Positions 8,379-15,578 of a DNA stretch of 64,000 nucleotides are shown here, in pieces. The translations under genes were made by a program, and so were the position numbers. How positions within the stretch are numbered: the first letter of the stretch is position 1; every line of letters starts with the position of its first letter. The stretch is from Cystobacter ferrugineus. GTDB lineage: Bacteria > Myxococcota > Myxococcia > Myxococcales > Myxococcaceae. The stretch is taken from assembly GCF_001887355.1 (NCBI RefSeq), contig NZ_MPIN01000007.1:22888-86887 (forward strand), in the 5' to 3' direction. The notes under the pieces are model-generated. The model did not search any database. It was given only the letters and a program-made list of their open reading frames with translations, and was not told the DNA's origin.

Positions 8379-8596
8379 TCCAGCTGGTGACGGGCGGCTT
8401 GCGCGACGACTCCACCCCCGAGACCAGCACCGGGGTGTACGACCCGCAGTACAACCAGTGGTTCCTCCTCGATGACATGCCGGGGCCGCGGACCAGCCAC
8501 GCCGCGACGCGGCTGGGCACGGGGGTGGTGCTCGTCACCGGTGGCTACTCGGGCCAGAGCCTCTCGTCCGTCGTGCGCTTCACGCCGCCGCAGTGA
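8379..8596 (+). pseudogene. Kelch-repeat protein, C-terminal fragment
   Basis: In the plus strand the frame reads LVTGGLRDDSTPETSTGVYD, DPQYNQWFLLDDMPGPRTSH, AATRLGTGVVLVTGGYSG and ends VRFTPPQ at a TGA (8594-8596). These are about one and a half kelch blades (VTGG...YDP...W...M..PR..H.A..L.G.VLVTGG). The frame has no start and joins the truncated Rpn gene at about 8378. Myxobacterial kelch proteins are usually several hundred residues, so this is the tail of a lost gene. Confidence 0.7.
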
Positions 8597-8628
8597 GCGG
8601 TTGGGCCGCGCTCGCCTCCTCCACGGCC

Positions 8629-9414
8629 TCACGCCCACAGGCGCCTGGACACGACTTCGTCCAGGTTCCGCTTGTGGAAGACCTCCTCGAAGCCACCGCC
8701 GCGCACGTCCGCCGGCAGGCAGTCGCCGAGGGAGATCGCCCGCACGCGCTCCGGCTCGCCGCGTGCCTCGCGCACCGCGAACTCCAGCGTGCGCAGGTAG
8801 TGGCGCGCGGCGCCGAGCGTGCGCGAGGACACCACGCCGCCGTGCCCCTGGATGACGCGTGAGCGGCCCCGTGCCTCCGCGCGAGCCAGCGCCGCGTCGA
8901 TGGCCTCCGGCGCTCCATAGGCGAGGTACGCCATGTTCCCCACCGCCGTATCCGCGGAGAACAGCAGGTCCAGCGCGGGCACGTCGATGTTGAGCGTGCT
9001 CGGCGTGTGCCCGGTGTTGGGGAACACCTCCAGCGCGTGGCGTCCCCACTGGAGGTGCAGGGGCGCGGACACGCGCAGCTCCGGAGCGCGGAAGAAGCCG
9101 GCCTCCTCCTCCGACTGGTAGCGCTCCGCGCGGAAGGTGTCCTCCAGCCGCTCGTGCGCGAGCACCAGCGCCTCCGGGAATGCCTGGAGCGCGGCCAGGT
9201 GGTCGCTGAAGCCGTGCGTGGAGACCACCAGGCGCACCCGGGCGCGCAGCTCGTCCTGGACGAAGCGCCGTAGCACCTCCGCGTCCGCCCGGCTGCCGAG
9301 CGCGTCCACCATCAGCACGTCGGGCCCGTTCAGGAACAGGGTGGCATTGGAGGCATAGGTGTCCCCGATGACGACGAGGACGTCCGGGGCCAGGGATTGG
9401 GTCTTCAGGCTCAT
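8629..9414 (-). CDS. Metallo-beta-lactamase-fold hydrolase
   Basis: 261 aa. MBL-fold motifs are present in order: the N-terminal strands ending MVDALGS, the metal motif H67-G-F-S-D71-H72, GH135 in NTGHTPSTLNI, D154 in SADTAV and H190 in IQGHGGVV. The second His of the classic HxHxDH motif is replaced by Phe, so one zinc site is incomplete. The substrate is unknown. The ATG at 9414 is the start closest to the conserved region; an in-frame ATG at 9444 is possible. It is transcribed divergently from the LysR gene at 9490, with a 75-base shared promoter region, and is the likely LysR target. Confidence 0.75.
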   Translation of the reverse strand: MSLKTQSLAPDVLVVIGDTYASNATLFLNGPDVLMVDALGSRADAEVLRRFVQDELRARVRLVVSTHGFSDHLAALQAFPEALVLAHERLEDTFRAERYQSEEEAGFFRAPELRVSAPLHLQWGRHALEVFPNTGHTPSTLNIDVPALDLLFSADTAVGNMAYLAYGAPEAIDAALARAEARGRSRVIQGHGGVVSSRTLGAARHYLRTLEFAVREARGEPERVRAISLGDCLPADVRGGGFEEVFHKRNLDEVVSRRLWA

Positions 9415-9441
9415 GGGACGGACTTGTCCCCAACTTCTCCC

Positions 9442-9473
9442 CATGAATCCAGCGCATCGTCCGCATGAATCCA
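9442..9473. promoter_or_regulatory. Direct repeat CATGAATCCA x2 between divergent LysR and MBL genes
   Basis: CATGAATCCA occurs at 9442-9451 and 9464-9473, 22 bases apart, so on the same face of the helix. It sits in the short divergent promoter region, suggesting a regulator-binding site. No LysR T-N11-A match was established. Confidence 0.35.
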
Positions 9474-9489
9474 TGAGAGAATCGAATGG

Positions 9490-10389
9490 ATGATTCTGGA
9501 CGTGAGACACCTGAGGCTGGTGGCGGCGGTGGTGGACACGGGCTCGGTGACGGCGGCGGCGCGCGTGCTGCACCTGTCGCAGCCGGCGCTGAGCCACCAG
9601 CTCCGCGACGTGGAGGAGCGCCTGGGCGCCGAGCTGTTCCAGCGCCAGGGCCGGCGCATGGTCCTCACCGGGCCCGGCCGGCGGGTGCTGGAGGCCGCGC
9701 GCAAGGTGGTGGCCGAGGTGGACGCCGCCGAGGCGGAGGTCTCCCGCATGTCCCAGGCCTCGCGGGGCCTGCTGCGGCTGGCCACAGAGTGCTACACGGC
9801 CTACCACTGGCTGCCGGGCGTGCTGCGGCGCTTCTCCGCGAAGCACCCGGGCGTGGAGGTGCGCATCGCCGTGGACGCCACGCGCCGGCCGGTGGAGGCG
9901 CTGCTGTCCGGAGAGCTGGAGCTGGGCGTCGTCAGCGGGCCCGTGCGGCACCGGCGGCTCGAAGGGGCGCCCCTCTTCGAGGACGAATTGATGGCCGTCA
10001 TGGCGCCGGACCATCGGCTGGCGAAGAAGAGCGTGCTGCACGCGGCGGACTTCGCGCGGGAGCACGTGCTGCTCTACAGCATCCCCCTCACGGAGAGCAC
10101 CCTCTTCCAGGAGGTGCTGGTGCCCGCCGGGGTGACGCCCGCGCGCGTGTCCCGCGTGGAGCTGACGGAGGCCATGGTGGAGATGGCGAAGGCGGGGCTC
10201 GGCGTGGGCCTGCTGGCGCGCTGGGCGGTGGCGCCGGAGCTGGCGCGCGGGACGCTGGCCGCCGTGCGCGTGACGAAGCATGGGCTGCGCCGCCACTGGC
10301 ACGCGGCCTGGCCGCGCACGGTGCGCCCCGCGCCCTATCTCACCGCCTTCGTGGAATTGCTGGCGAAGGCCGGACCGCCGGGACGGTGA
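9490..10389 (+). CDS. LysR-family transcriptional regulator (MetR-like)
   Basis: 299 aa. The winged HTH occupies residues 1-60 (HLRLVAAVVDTGSVTAAARV, LSQPALSHQLRDVEERLGAE, LFQRQGRRMVLT). A linker helix and a two-lobe effector-binding domain follow, with LRLATECYTAYHWLPGVLRR resembling the MetR subgroup. It is divergent from the MBL-fold gene, which it probably controls in the usual LysR arrangement. The inducer cannot be named. The start is the first ATG that precedes the HTH. Confidence 0.85.
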   Translation: MILDVRHLRLVAAVVDTGSVTAAARVLHLSQPALSHQLRDVEERLGAELFQRQGRRMVLTGPGRRVLEAARKVVAEVDAAEAEVSRMSQASRGLLRLATECYTAYHWLPGVLRRFSAKHPGVEVRIAVDATRRPVEALLSGELELGVVSGPVRHRRLEGAPLFEDELMAVMAPDHRLAKKSVLHAADFAREHVLLYSIPLTESTLFQEVLVPAGVTPARVSRVELTEAMVEMAKAGLGVGLLARWAVAPELARGTLAAVRVTKHGLRRHWHAAWPRTVRPAPYLTAFVELLAKAGPPGR

Positions 10390-10414
10390 GCAGCGAACTC
10401 CGCCCCCCTGCGCA

Positions 10415-11290
10415 TCAGCCTCGCTCCCTCACCCAGTCCAGCGCGAGCCGCACGCGCCGGGGGAGCAGCCGGCGTGACGGGTACACGGCGAACAGCTCGC
10501 GCGGCTCCACGGTACGCCCCACCACCGTGAGCCGCACGAGCTTGTCGCCCTGCGGCTCGAAGGCCTCCAGTGGCGCGCAGACCACGCCCAGGCCCTCCAC
10601 GGCGGCGGCAATCGCCACCCGCGGGTCGTTCACCGTGTGCCGCTCGTGGGGGCGCAGCTCGTCGAGGGAGCCATCCTTGCGGCGCAGGGGCCAGGTGCCT
10701 CCGGCGCGGCTGAGCACCGCGGGCACGGAGGCGAGCGTGTCCCGGTCCAGTCGCGTGCGGCCCTGGAGCACCTCGAGCACGAAGCGCGGCGACGCCGCGA
10801 GCCCGAAGGGGACGGACCAGATGCGCCGTGCCACCAGCTCCGCGTCCTGGATGGGGCCTATCCGGAAGGCGAGGTCGTAGCCTTCCTCGACGAGGGACAC
10901 CCTCGCGTTGGTGAGGGTGAGCTCCACGCTGATGCGCGGGTGCTTCGCGGCGAAGGCGAACAGCGCGGGCGCGATGCGCTGGCTCCCCGTGAGCACGGGC
11001 GCCGTCACGCGGAGCCTTCCCGCCGGCTCCTCCTCGCGGTCCACCGTGCGGTCCAGCACCGACGCCAGCGCGTCCAGGAGCGGCTCGGCGCGCTCCAGCA
11101 ATCGCTCACCCTCCTCGGTCAGCCCCACCCGCCGCGAGGTGCGCTGGAGCAAGCGGGCACCCAGGGTGTCCTCCAGGCTCGCCACTCGGCGGCTCAGCGT
11201 GCTGGTGGGGACGCCGAGCCTGCGCGCCGCCTCCACGAAGCTCAGGTGCTTTGCCACCATCGCGAACAGGCGCAAATCGTCCAGGGGCAT
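10415..11290 (-). CDS. LysR-family transcriptional regulator (AaeR/DsdC-like subgroup)
   Basis: 291 aa from the ATG at 11290. The HTH (LRLFAMVAKHLSFVEAARRL, GVPTSTLSRRVASLEDTLGA, RLLQRTSRRVGLTEEG) and the effector domain (LRVTAPVLTGSQRIAPALFA, YDLAFRIGP) place it in the large LysR subgroup that guards divergent oxidoreductase genes. I prefer the 11290 start over 11302 because GGGATGGA precedes it and because a perfect palindrome would otherwise cover the start codon. It is divergent from the SDR gene at 11365, and ends 26 bases past the convergent LysR gene. Confidence 0.85.
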   Translation of the reverse strand: MPLDDLRLFAMVAKHLSFVEAARRLGVPTSTLSRRVASLEDTLGARLLQRTSRRVGLTEEGERLLERAEPLLDALASVLDRTVDREEEPAGRLRVTAPVLTGSQRIAPALFAFAAKHPRISVELTLTNARVSLVEEGYDLAFRIGPIQDAELVARRIWSVPFGLAASPRFVLEVLQGRTRLDRDTLASVPAVLSRAGGTWPLRRKDGSLDELRPHERHTVNDPRVAIAAAVEGLGVVCAPLEAFEPQGDKLVRLTVVGRTVEPRELFAVYPSRRLLPRRVRLALDWVRERG

Positions 11291-11298
11291 CGTTCCAT

Positions 11299-11331
11299 CC
11301 ATGGGATGGAGCCTGCCACGGCATCCCATGG
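11299..11331. promoter_or_regulatory. Perfect 10-bp inverted repeat, probable LysR operator
   Basis: CCATGGGATG (11299-11308) and CATCCCATGG (11322-11331) are exact inverted complements with a 13-base spacer, lying between the divergent LysR and SDR genes and just before the LysR start. Size and place fit autoregulation plus control of the SDR gene. Confidence 0.6.
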
Positions 11332-11364
11332 CCAGCGAGCCGCCCGTGCCGCTATTTCTGGGGC

Positions 11365-12081
11365 ATGAACCTTCAAGACCAGCAGATCGTCATCATCGGT
11401 GGGTCGTCGGGCATCGGACTCGGAGTGGCCAGCGCGTGCCTGGAGGCCGGGGCGTCGGTGACGCTCGTGGGCAGGTCGCCCGACAGGCTCGAGGTCGCGG
11501 CCACGCAACTGGGCGGTGGCGCGCGCGTGCGCACCTTCGCCGCCGACGTCACCGAGGAGTCCCAGGTGCGCGAGCTGTTCCAGTCCCGACCTCCCGCGCA
11601 CCACGTGGTCCTCACCTCGGTGCATGCGTACTACGCGCCCATCCGTCAGTTCGATGTGGCGCAGGCGCGCCGCACCCTCGACTCGAAGCTCGTGGGCGCG
11701 CTCAACGTCGCGAAGCATGCACGCTTCGCGGGCCAGGGCTCGCTCATCCTCACGGGCGGTGTCGCCTCGGACAGGCCCGGCCCGGGTGGGGCCGTCATCG
11801 CCGCGGTGAATGGGGGCCTGGTGGCGCTCGCGCGCTCGTTGGCGCTGGAGCTGGCGCCGGTGCGCGTCAATGTCATCTCTCCCGGATGGATTGACACGCC
11901 GATGTGGGAGGTCATCGCGGGAGCCTCGAAGCAGGAGCGCCTCGAGCAGCACGCGCGCCGGCTCCCCGTCGGGCGGGTGGGGCTGCCCGCCGACATCGGC
12001 CATGCCGCCCTCTTCCTCATGGGCAACGGCTTTACCACCGGCGAGACGCTGCACGTCGACGGCGGGCACAGGCTCGTGTGA
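11365..12081 (+). CDS. SDR-fold protein lacking the catalytic residues
   Basis: 238 aa. The NAD(P)-binding Rossmann motif is intact (IIGGSSGIGLGV), as are the C-terminal features (LELAPVRVNVISPGWIDTPM, GETLHVDGGH). Aligned to ordinary SDRs, the catalytic Ser is Gly (SLILTGGVAS, G131/G132), the Tyr of YxxxK is Ile145 and its Lys is Asn149 (AVIAAVN). A normal SDR oxidoreduction is therefore unlikely; it may bind a nucleotide as a sensor or act by another mechanism. It is divergent from, and probably controlled by, the LysR gene at 11290. Confidence 0.8.
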   Translation: MNLQDQQIVIIGGSSGIGLGVASACLEAGASVTLVGRSPDRLEVAATQLGGGARVRTFAADVTEESQVRELFQSRPPAHHVVLTSVHAYYAPIRQFDVAQARRTLDSKLVGALNVAKHARFAGQGSLILTGGVASDRPGPGGAVIAAVNGGLVALARSLALELAPVRVNVISPGWIDTPMWEVIAGASKQERLEQHARRLPVGRVGLPADIGHAALFLMGNGFTTGETLHVDGGHRLV

Positions 12082-12130
12082 CACGGCCGCTGGGCTTCAG
12101 CCGTGGGACGGAGTCGGCCGCGGCCCGCGG

Positions 12131-12763
12131 TCACGCGCGGGCGGGACGTGGGCCACACAGCGAGCGGAGCGCGTCACGCTCGACCGTGGAGAGCTCCGTG
12201 ACAGGGTACTTCGGATGGCCGCTCGCGCGGTCGAAGAACGGATGGGGCCACGCCTTGCCGCGGAGCTTCCAGCCAAGCACCATGCGAATCGTACGCGCGA
12301 GCAGGCGCACGTTCGGCTTCACCGACCCGGGCGGAGGATTGCCGATCGCGAACTTGCCGAGGATCCCACCACGCGGCGCGCCGAAGACCTCGTCACACGG
12401 GCGTGCGTTCGGCGCCTGCTGGAACAGTTCGGTGACGATCCCGACGAACGGAAGCCGCGGCGACACCGTGTTGCCAAGCGGCGTCTTGCAGCAGCTCGCG
12501 TACCAGCGATAGAGGCCCTTGGGCGTGAGGCGCACGGCGGTAACGAGTTCGAGGCCACGATCAAACGAGAGCGTCGATGGCGCGACCTGCACGATATCCG
12601 AGCCGCCGTGCTCGTCGAGCAGCTCGGCGCGACCGAGGTGGTGCAGGAACGCCTGACAGTCGTCGCAATAGCAGACGACGCGGTTCACCGTGTCTGGCGC
12701 TGCCTCGCGCAGCCATCCGTGTATCTTTCCGCAATGACACTGAAGTTCGATGTCTCGAGACAT
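12131..12763 (-). CDS. DUF6151 / GFA-like zinc-binding protein
   Basis: 210 aa. The N-terminus LQCHCGKIHG and CYCDDCQAFLHHLG give two Cys pairs of the type that bind structural zinc in glutathione-dependent formaldehyde-activating enzyme-like proteins; a further Cys pair occurs in WYASCCKTPLGN. The spacing and the GNPPPGSVKPNVRLL segment match DUF6151 proteins, whose function is not known. GGGATTGCC precedes the ATG at 12763. The gene converges with the SDR gene; CACGGC...GCCGTG at 12083-12106 could form a weak hairpin between them. Confidence 0.75.
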   Translation of the reverse strand: MSRDIELQCHCGKIHGWLREAAPDTVNRVVCYCDDCQAFLHHLGRAELLDEHGGSDIVQVAPSTLSFDRGLELVTAVRLTPKGLYRWYASCCKTPLGNTVSPRLPFVGIVTELFQQAPNARPCDEVFGAPRGGILGKFAIGNPPPGSVKPNVRLLARTIRMVLGWKLRGKAWPHPFFDRASGHPKYPVTELSTVERDALRSLCGPRPARA

Positions 12764-12799
12764 GGCAATCCCGCATATCACCTGTTGATGCGACTTGTA

Positions 12800-12973
12800 T
12801 TGACGCGACTCGTGGTGGCGCCCCGTCTCCAACTGCTCCGGCTGGAGACGGAAGGCCTCCTGGTAGTCACCCAGGGCCTGCTCGGACGCGCCCCGGGATT
12901 GATGGGCCATGGCCCGCCAGACGCGGTAGCCGGCGTTGTTGGGAGCGCTCTCGACGTCCAGGGCCTCAAGCCC
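12800..12973 (-). pseudogene. TPR-type gene fragment
   Basis: On the minus strand the frame reads ALDVESAPNNAGYRVWRAM followed by AHQSRGASEQALGDYQEAF and RLQPEQ, one recognisable tetratricopeptide-like helix pair. It has no start and continues open into the DUF6151 gene. Its right edge at about 12973 abuts a plus-strand PPC-domain fragment. Confidence 0.4.
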
Positions 12974-12975
12974 GC

Positions 12976-13117
12976 CTCGAGCACGAAGTACAACTGTGCT
13001 TCGACGAATACGGGCGTCTCGCATGGGTGCAGCTGGACCAACCCGACAGTGGGAACGTGGTTCCTCGCGACCGATTGGACCAGTGGCTCCTATGACGTGA
13101 AGGCCATCTTCGAGTAG
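12976..13117 (+). pseudogene. PPC-domain (secreted peptidase) C-terminal fragment
   Basis: The plus strand encodes STKYNCASTNTGVSHGCSW, TNPTVGTWFLATDW and SYDVKAIFE then a TAG (13115-13117). This matches the end of bacterial pre-peptidase C-terminal domains (YDC.S...G..E.C.F..P..GTWY......S.....A.Y), which cap secreted proteases. The rest of the gene is absent; the junction with the TPR fragment is near 12975. Confidence 0.45.
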
Positions 13118-13158
13118 CCAGGCGCATCGGCGGAAGGGAGCAAGTCCCCGCCGCGCGC

Positions 13159-13872
13159 CTACCCGCGTCGCTGGCGGGAACTCCGGGGCGGCGGGCGTCT
13201 CGCGGGCGGGCGCCTGTCCGCGGGCTCCTCGAACAGGGTCGGGCCGAGCAACTCGAGGCACTCGACGAGAACCTCGCTCGCGTCGCGCTTGCTCCCCGGG
13301 GTGAACGGCTGCTCGAGCGCGAGGCGTCCCGCGGTGGCCAGGACGGCGCCGGCCAGGCGCGCCCGTTGCGAGTCCGGGGATAGACCCAGCCGCTCGGCGA
13401 CGGCGCGCGCGAGCGCGACCTCCGCGTCGGTGAGGATCTGCAGCCACACCGCGCGGAAACTCTCCGTCTCGTTCAGCACGGCGAGGAGGTTCTCCCAGTT
13501 CATGGAGTTCTCCTCCGTGAGGGTCTGGCCGAGCGACTCCACCAGCGCCTCGCGCAGGGGCCTGGCGCGGGATGCGGCGCGCATGTCGGAGACGATGCGC
13601 GCGAGCGACGCGTCGACGGCGGGGCGGATGGCGTCCGCCTTCCGGGGGAAGTACCGGTAGAAGGTCCGCTCGGAGAGGCCCGCGTGGGCCGCGAGTTCCT
13701 TGACGGAGAAGTCGCTCGTGCGCTCCCTCGGGAACAGGCCGATGACGGCGCGCGAGGCCTCGATCATCGCCTGGTCGCGCCCCTCGCGCGGGGCGAGGGT
13801 GAGGGGCGGAGGCGCCCGGTTCGCACCCGCGGCCGGTCGTTCCTGGGGTTGGCGGCGCACTCGCTGGGACAT
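13159..13872 (-). CDS. TetR/AcrR-family transcriptional regulator
   Basis: 237 aa. After a basic, disordered N-terminus of about 35 residues, the HTH reads SDFSVKELAAHAGLSERTFY, RYFPRKADAIRPAVD, the standard TetR DNA-binding unit. The C-terminal ligand domain is helical and the tail is Arg/Pro-rich. It is divergent from the cytochrome P450 gene at 14124, the usual layout for a repressor of a substrate-induced monooxygenase. Repeated GGCnnGAACTGyCAC sites lie in the shared promoter. Confidence 0.85.
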   Translation of the reverse strand: MSQRVRRQPQERPAAGANRAPPPLTLAPREGRDQAMIEASRAVIGLFPRERTSDFSVKELAAHAGLSERTFYRYFPRKADAIRPAVDASLARIVSDMRAASRARPLREALVESLGQTLTEENSMNWENLLAVLNETESFRAVWLQILTDAEVALARAVAERLGLSPDSQRARLAGAVLATAGRLALEQPFTPGSKRDASEVLVECLELLGPTLFEEPADRRPPARRPPPRSSRQRRG

Positions 13873-13894
13873 GGCGCGGAACCTGACAAGCCGT

Positions 13895-13909
13895 GGCGGG
13901 AACTGTCAC
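13895..13909. promoter_or_regulatory. Candidate TetR operator, copy 1
   Basis: GGCGGGAACTGTCAC matches the second site GGCATGAACTGCCAC at 12 of 15 positions. It lies 23 bases before the TetR start codon, so it could mediate autorepression. Confidence 0.4.
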
Positions 13910-13969
13910 AACGGGGGGTGGAACCGCGGTTGCGCACCTCTCCCCATCCTGACGCACGTGGCGGTTTCT

Positions 13970-13995
13970 GCCAGTTCTGTGGCATGAACTGCCAC
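13970..13995. promoter_or_regulatory. Candidate TetR operator, copy 2 (inverted repeat)
   Basis: GCCAGTTC (13970-13977) and GAACTGCC (13986-13993) are inverted repeats with one mismatch and an 8-base spacer. The right half, extended to GGCATGAACTGCCAC, repeats the first site. It sits about 130 bases before the P450 start. Confidence 0.45.
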
Positions 13996-14123
13996 GAGCT
14001 CCAGGTGCCTTCGCATGGGGCACCTGCCCGTCATCCACGGAGAACCGAGATGAACTTCAGCTCACCCACCGCACTGACCCCTGCCTGAGCGTGAGAAGCG
14101 CTGAACGACTTCCCAAGGACTCC

Positions 14124-15509
14124 ATGACCATGAATCCAGCACTCGCCATCGACACGCCTCGTCCCCTCAAGGAGTACACCCCCCCCACCCTCGAACTGCT
14201 CAAGGCGATCCGTCGAGAGGGGTTTCTCGGCTGGATGACGAACACCTGGCGCCAGCACGGGGATCTCCTCCGCATCCGGATGGGCGCGCAGTCGCTCGTG
14301 CTGGTGACCCACCCGGACCACGTGCGCCACGTCAACGTCACGCGCCGTGAGAGTTACGACAAGGGCGAGAGCTACGACGTCCTCCGCGAGCTGCTGCTCG
14401 GCAATGGCATCGTCACCGCCACCGGGGAGGACTGGCGCTGGCAGCGCAGGCTCATGGCGCCGTTCTTCACCCCTCGCGGCGTGGAGAAGTTCTACCCCAT
14501 CTTCCTCTCCGACACGCAGCAGCTCATCGAGCGCTGGCGCTCCCAGCTCCAGGGCTCCGGCCGCCCTGTCGAGATGCTCGACGAGATGATGCGGGTCACC
14601 GCCTCCGTCATCCTCCACTCGGTCTTCAGCACCGAGTCGGACGAGGCCCTGCTGCGCATCAAGAACTCGATCGAGACGATGGTTTCCCACATCTCGGACA
14701 CGGGGATGCGCCCCGTCCAGGTGCCGCAGTGGGTGCCCACCCCCGGGAACCTGCGGTTCCGCCGGGCCCACAAGCTCGTGACGGCCTACATCCGCGAGCT
14801 CATCGCGCGGCGCCGGGCCCTCCCCACCGAGCAGTGGCCGGACGACCTGCTGACGAAGATGATGACGATCCGGGACGAGGAGACGGGGACACTCATGGCG
14901 GAGCAGCTCCTCATCGACAACGGCCTGACCATGTTCGCCGCCGGGCATGAGACCACGGCACGGACGCTCTCGTTCTTGTGGTACGCGCTGTCCCAGAACC
15001 CGGAGGTGGAGCGGCGGCTGCACGCCGAGCTGGACTCGGTGCTGGGAGACGCGCCTCCGACGATCAACGAGTTGAAGCGGCTCCCCTACACCCTCCAGGT
15101 CGTGAAGGAGGTCCTCCGGCTCTATCCGGCCGCGCCGATGTACGCCCGTGACGCCGTTGCCGATGACGAGCTCGATGGGGTCCGCATCCCGGCCGGCACG
15201 AGGATGCTCGTCTTCACCTACGGCACCCACCGGCACCCGGCGTTCTGGGACGAGCCGGAGCGCTTCGATCCCGACCGCTGGTTGCCCGAGCGCGAGGCGG
15301 CACGCCATGATTACGCCTACCACCCCTTCGCCATCGGACCGCGCATCTGCCTGGGCAATAACTTCTCCCTGCTCGAGACCCACGTGATGGCGGCCATGCT
15401 CGCACGCCGCTTCAAGCTGCGCCTGAAGCCCGGCCACGTGCCGCGGATCGACATGTTCGGCACCCTCGGCTCGAGCAACGGCTTGCCGATGCTGATCGAG
15501 GCGCGGTGA
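14124..15509 (+). CDS. Cytochrome P450
   Basis: 461 aa. All P450 landmarks are present: the I-helix oxygen-activation motif AAGHETT, the K-helix ExxR in KEVLR, the FDPDRW meander motif, and the heme-ligand loop FAIGPRICLG with Cys409 as the thiolate ligand. It resembles the soluble bacterial P450s nearest to the eukaryotic/CYP102-like clan (long N-terminus, LLLGNGIVTATGEDWRWQRR). Substrate and redox partner are unknown; no ferredoxin is adjacent. AAGGA lies 6 bases before the ATG at 14124. Its last codons (LIEAR, stop) lie in a 50-bp sequence repeated at 22890, so its 3' end marks an insertion boundary. Confidence 0.9.
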   Translation: MTMNPALAIDTPRPLKEYTPPTLELLKAIRREGFLGWMTNTWRQHGDLLRIRMGAQSLVLVTHPDHVRHVNVTRRESYDKGESYDVLRELLLGNGIVTATGEDWRWQRRLMAPFFTPRGVEKFYPIFLSDTQQLIERWRSQLQGSGRPVEMLDEMMRVTASVILHSVFSTESDEALLRIKNSIETMVSHISDTGMRPVQVPQWVPTPGNLRFRRAHKLVTAYIRELIARRRALPTEQWPDDLLTKMMTIRDEETGTLMAEQLLIDNGLTMFAAGHETTARTLSFLWYALSQNPEVERRLHAELDSVLGDAPPTINELKRLPYTLQVVKEVLRLYPAAPMYARDAVADDELDGVRIPAGTRMLVFTYGTHRHPAFWDEPERFDPDRWLPEREAARHDYAYHPFAIGPRICLGNNFSLLETHVMAAMLARRFKLRLKPGHVPRIDMFGTLGSSNGLPMLIEAR

Positions 15510-15535
15510 GCCCCTGCCTCACCGTCCGCCGGTGA
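15486..15535 (+). repeat. 50-bp direct repeat, left copy (P450 3' end)
   Basis: Covers the last P450 codons, the TGA and 26 bases beyond. It matches 22890-22939 at 48 of 50 positions (differences at 15490 and 15516), same orientation. The two copies bracket the whole peptide-export operon. Confidence 0.85.
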
Positions 15536-15543
15536 CCTCTCCC

Positions 15544-15573
15544 GCGCCGGGCTCTCGAGCGGCAGCCCGGCGC
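15544..15573. terminator. Bidirectional hairpin between P450 and ABC exporter genes
   Basis: GCGCCGGGCT (15544-15553) and AGCCCGGCGC (15564-15573) are perfect 10-bp inverted repeats around a 10-base loop, between two convergent genes. No strong T-run follows on either side, so the shape and place carry the call. Confidence 0.6.
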
Positions 15574-15578
15574 GCCCT

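Noticed and set aside
12083-12106. Hairpin CACGGC...GCCGTG between the SDR and DUF6151 genes as a terminator
   Set aside because: Only 6-bp arms with a 12-base loop and no T-run; mentioned but not listed as a terminator.
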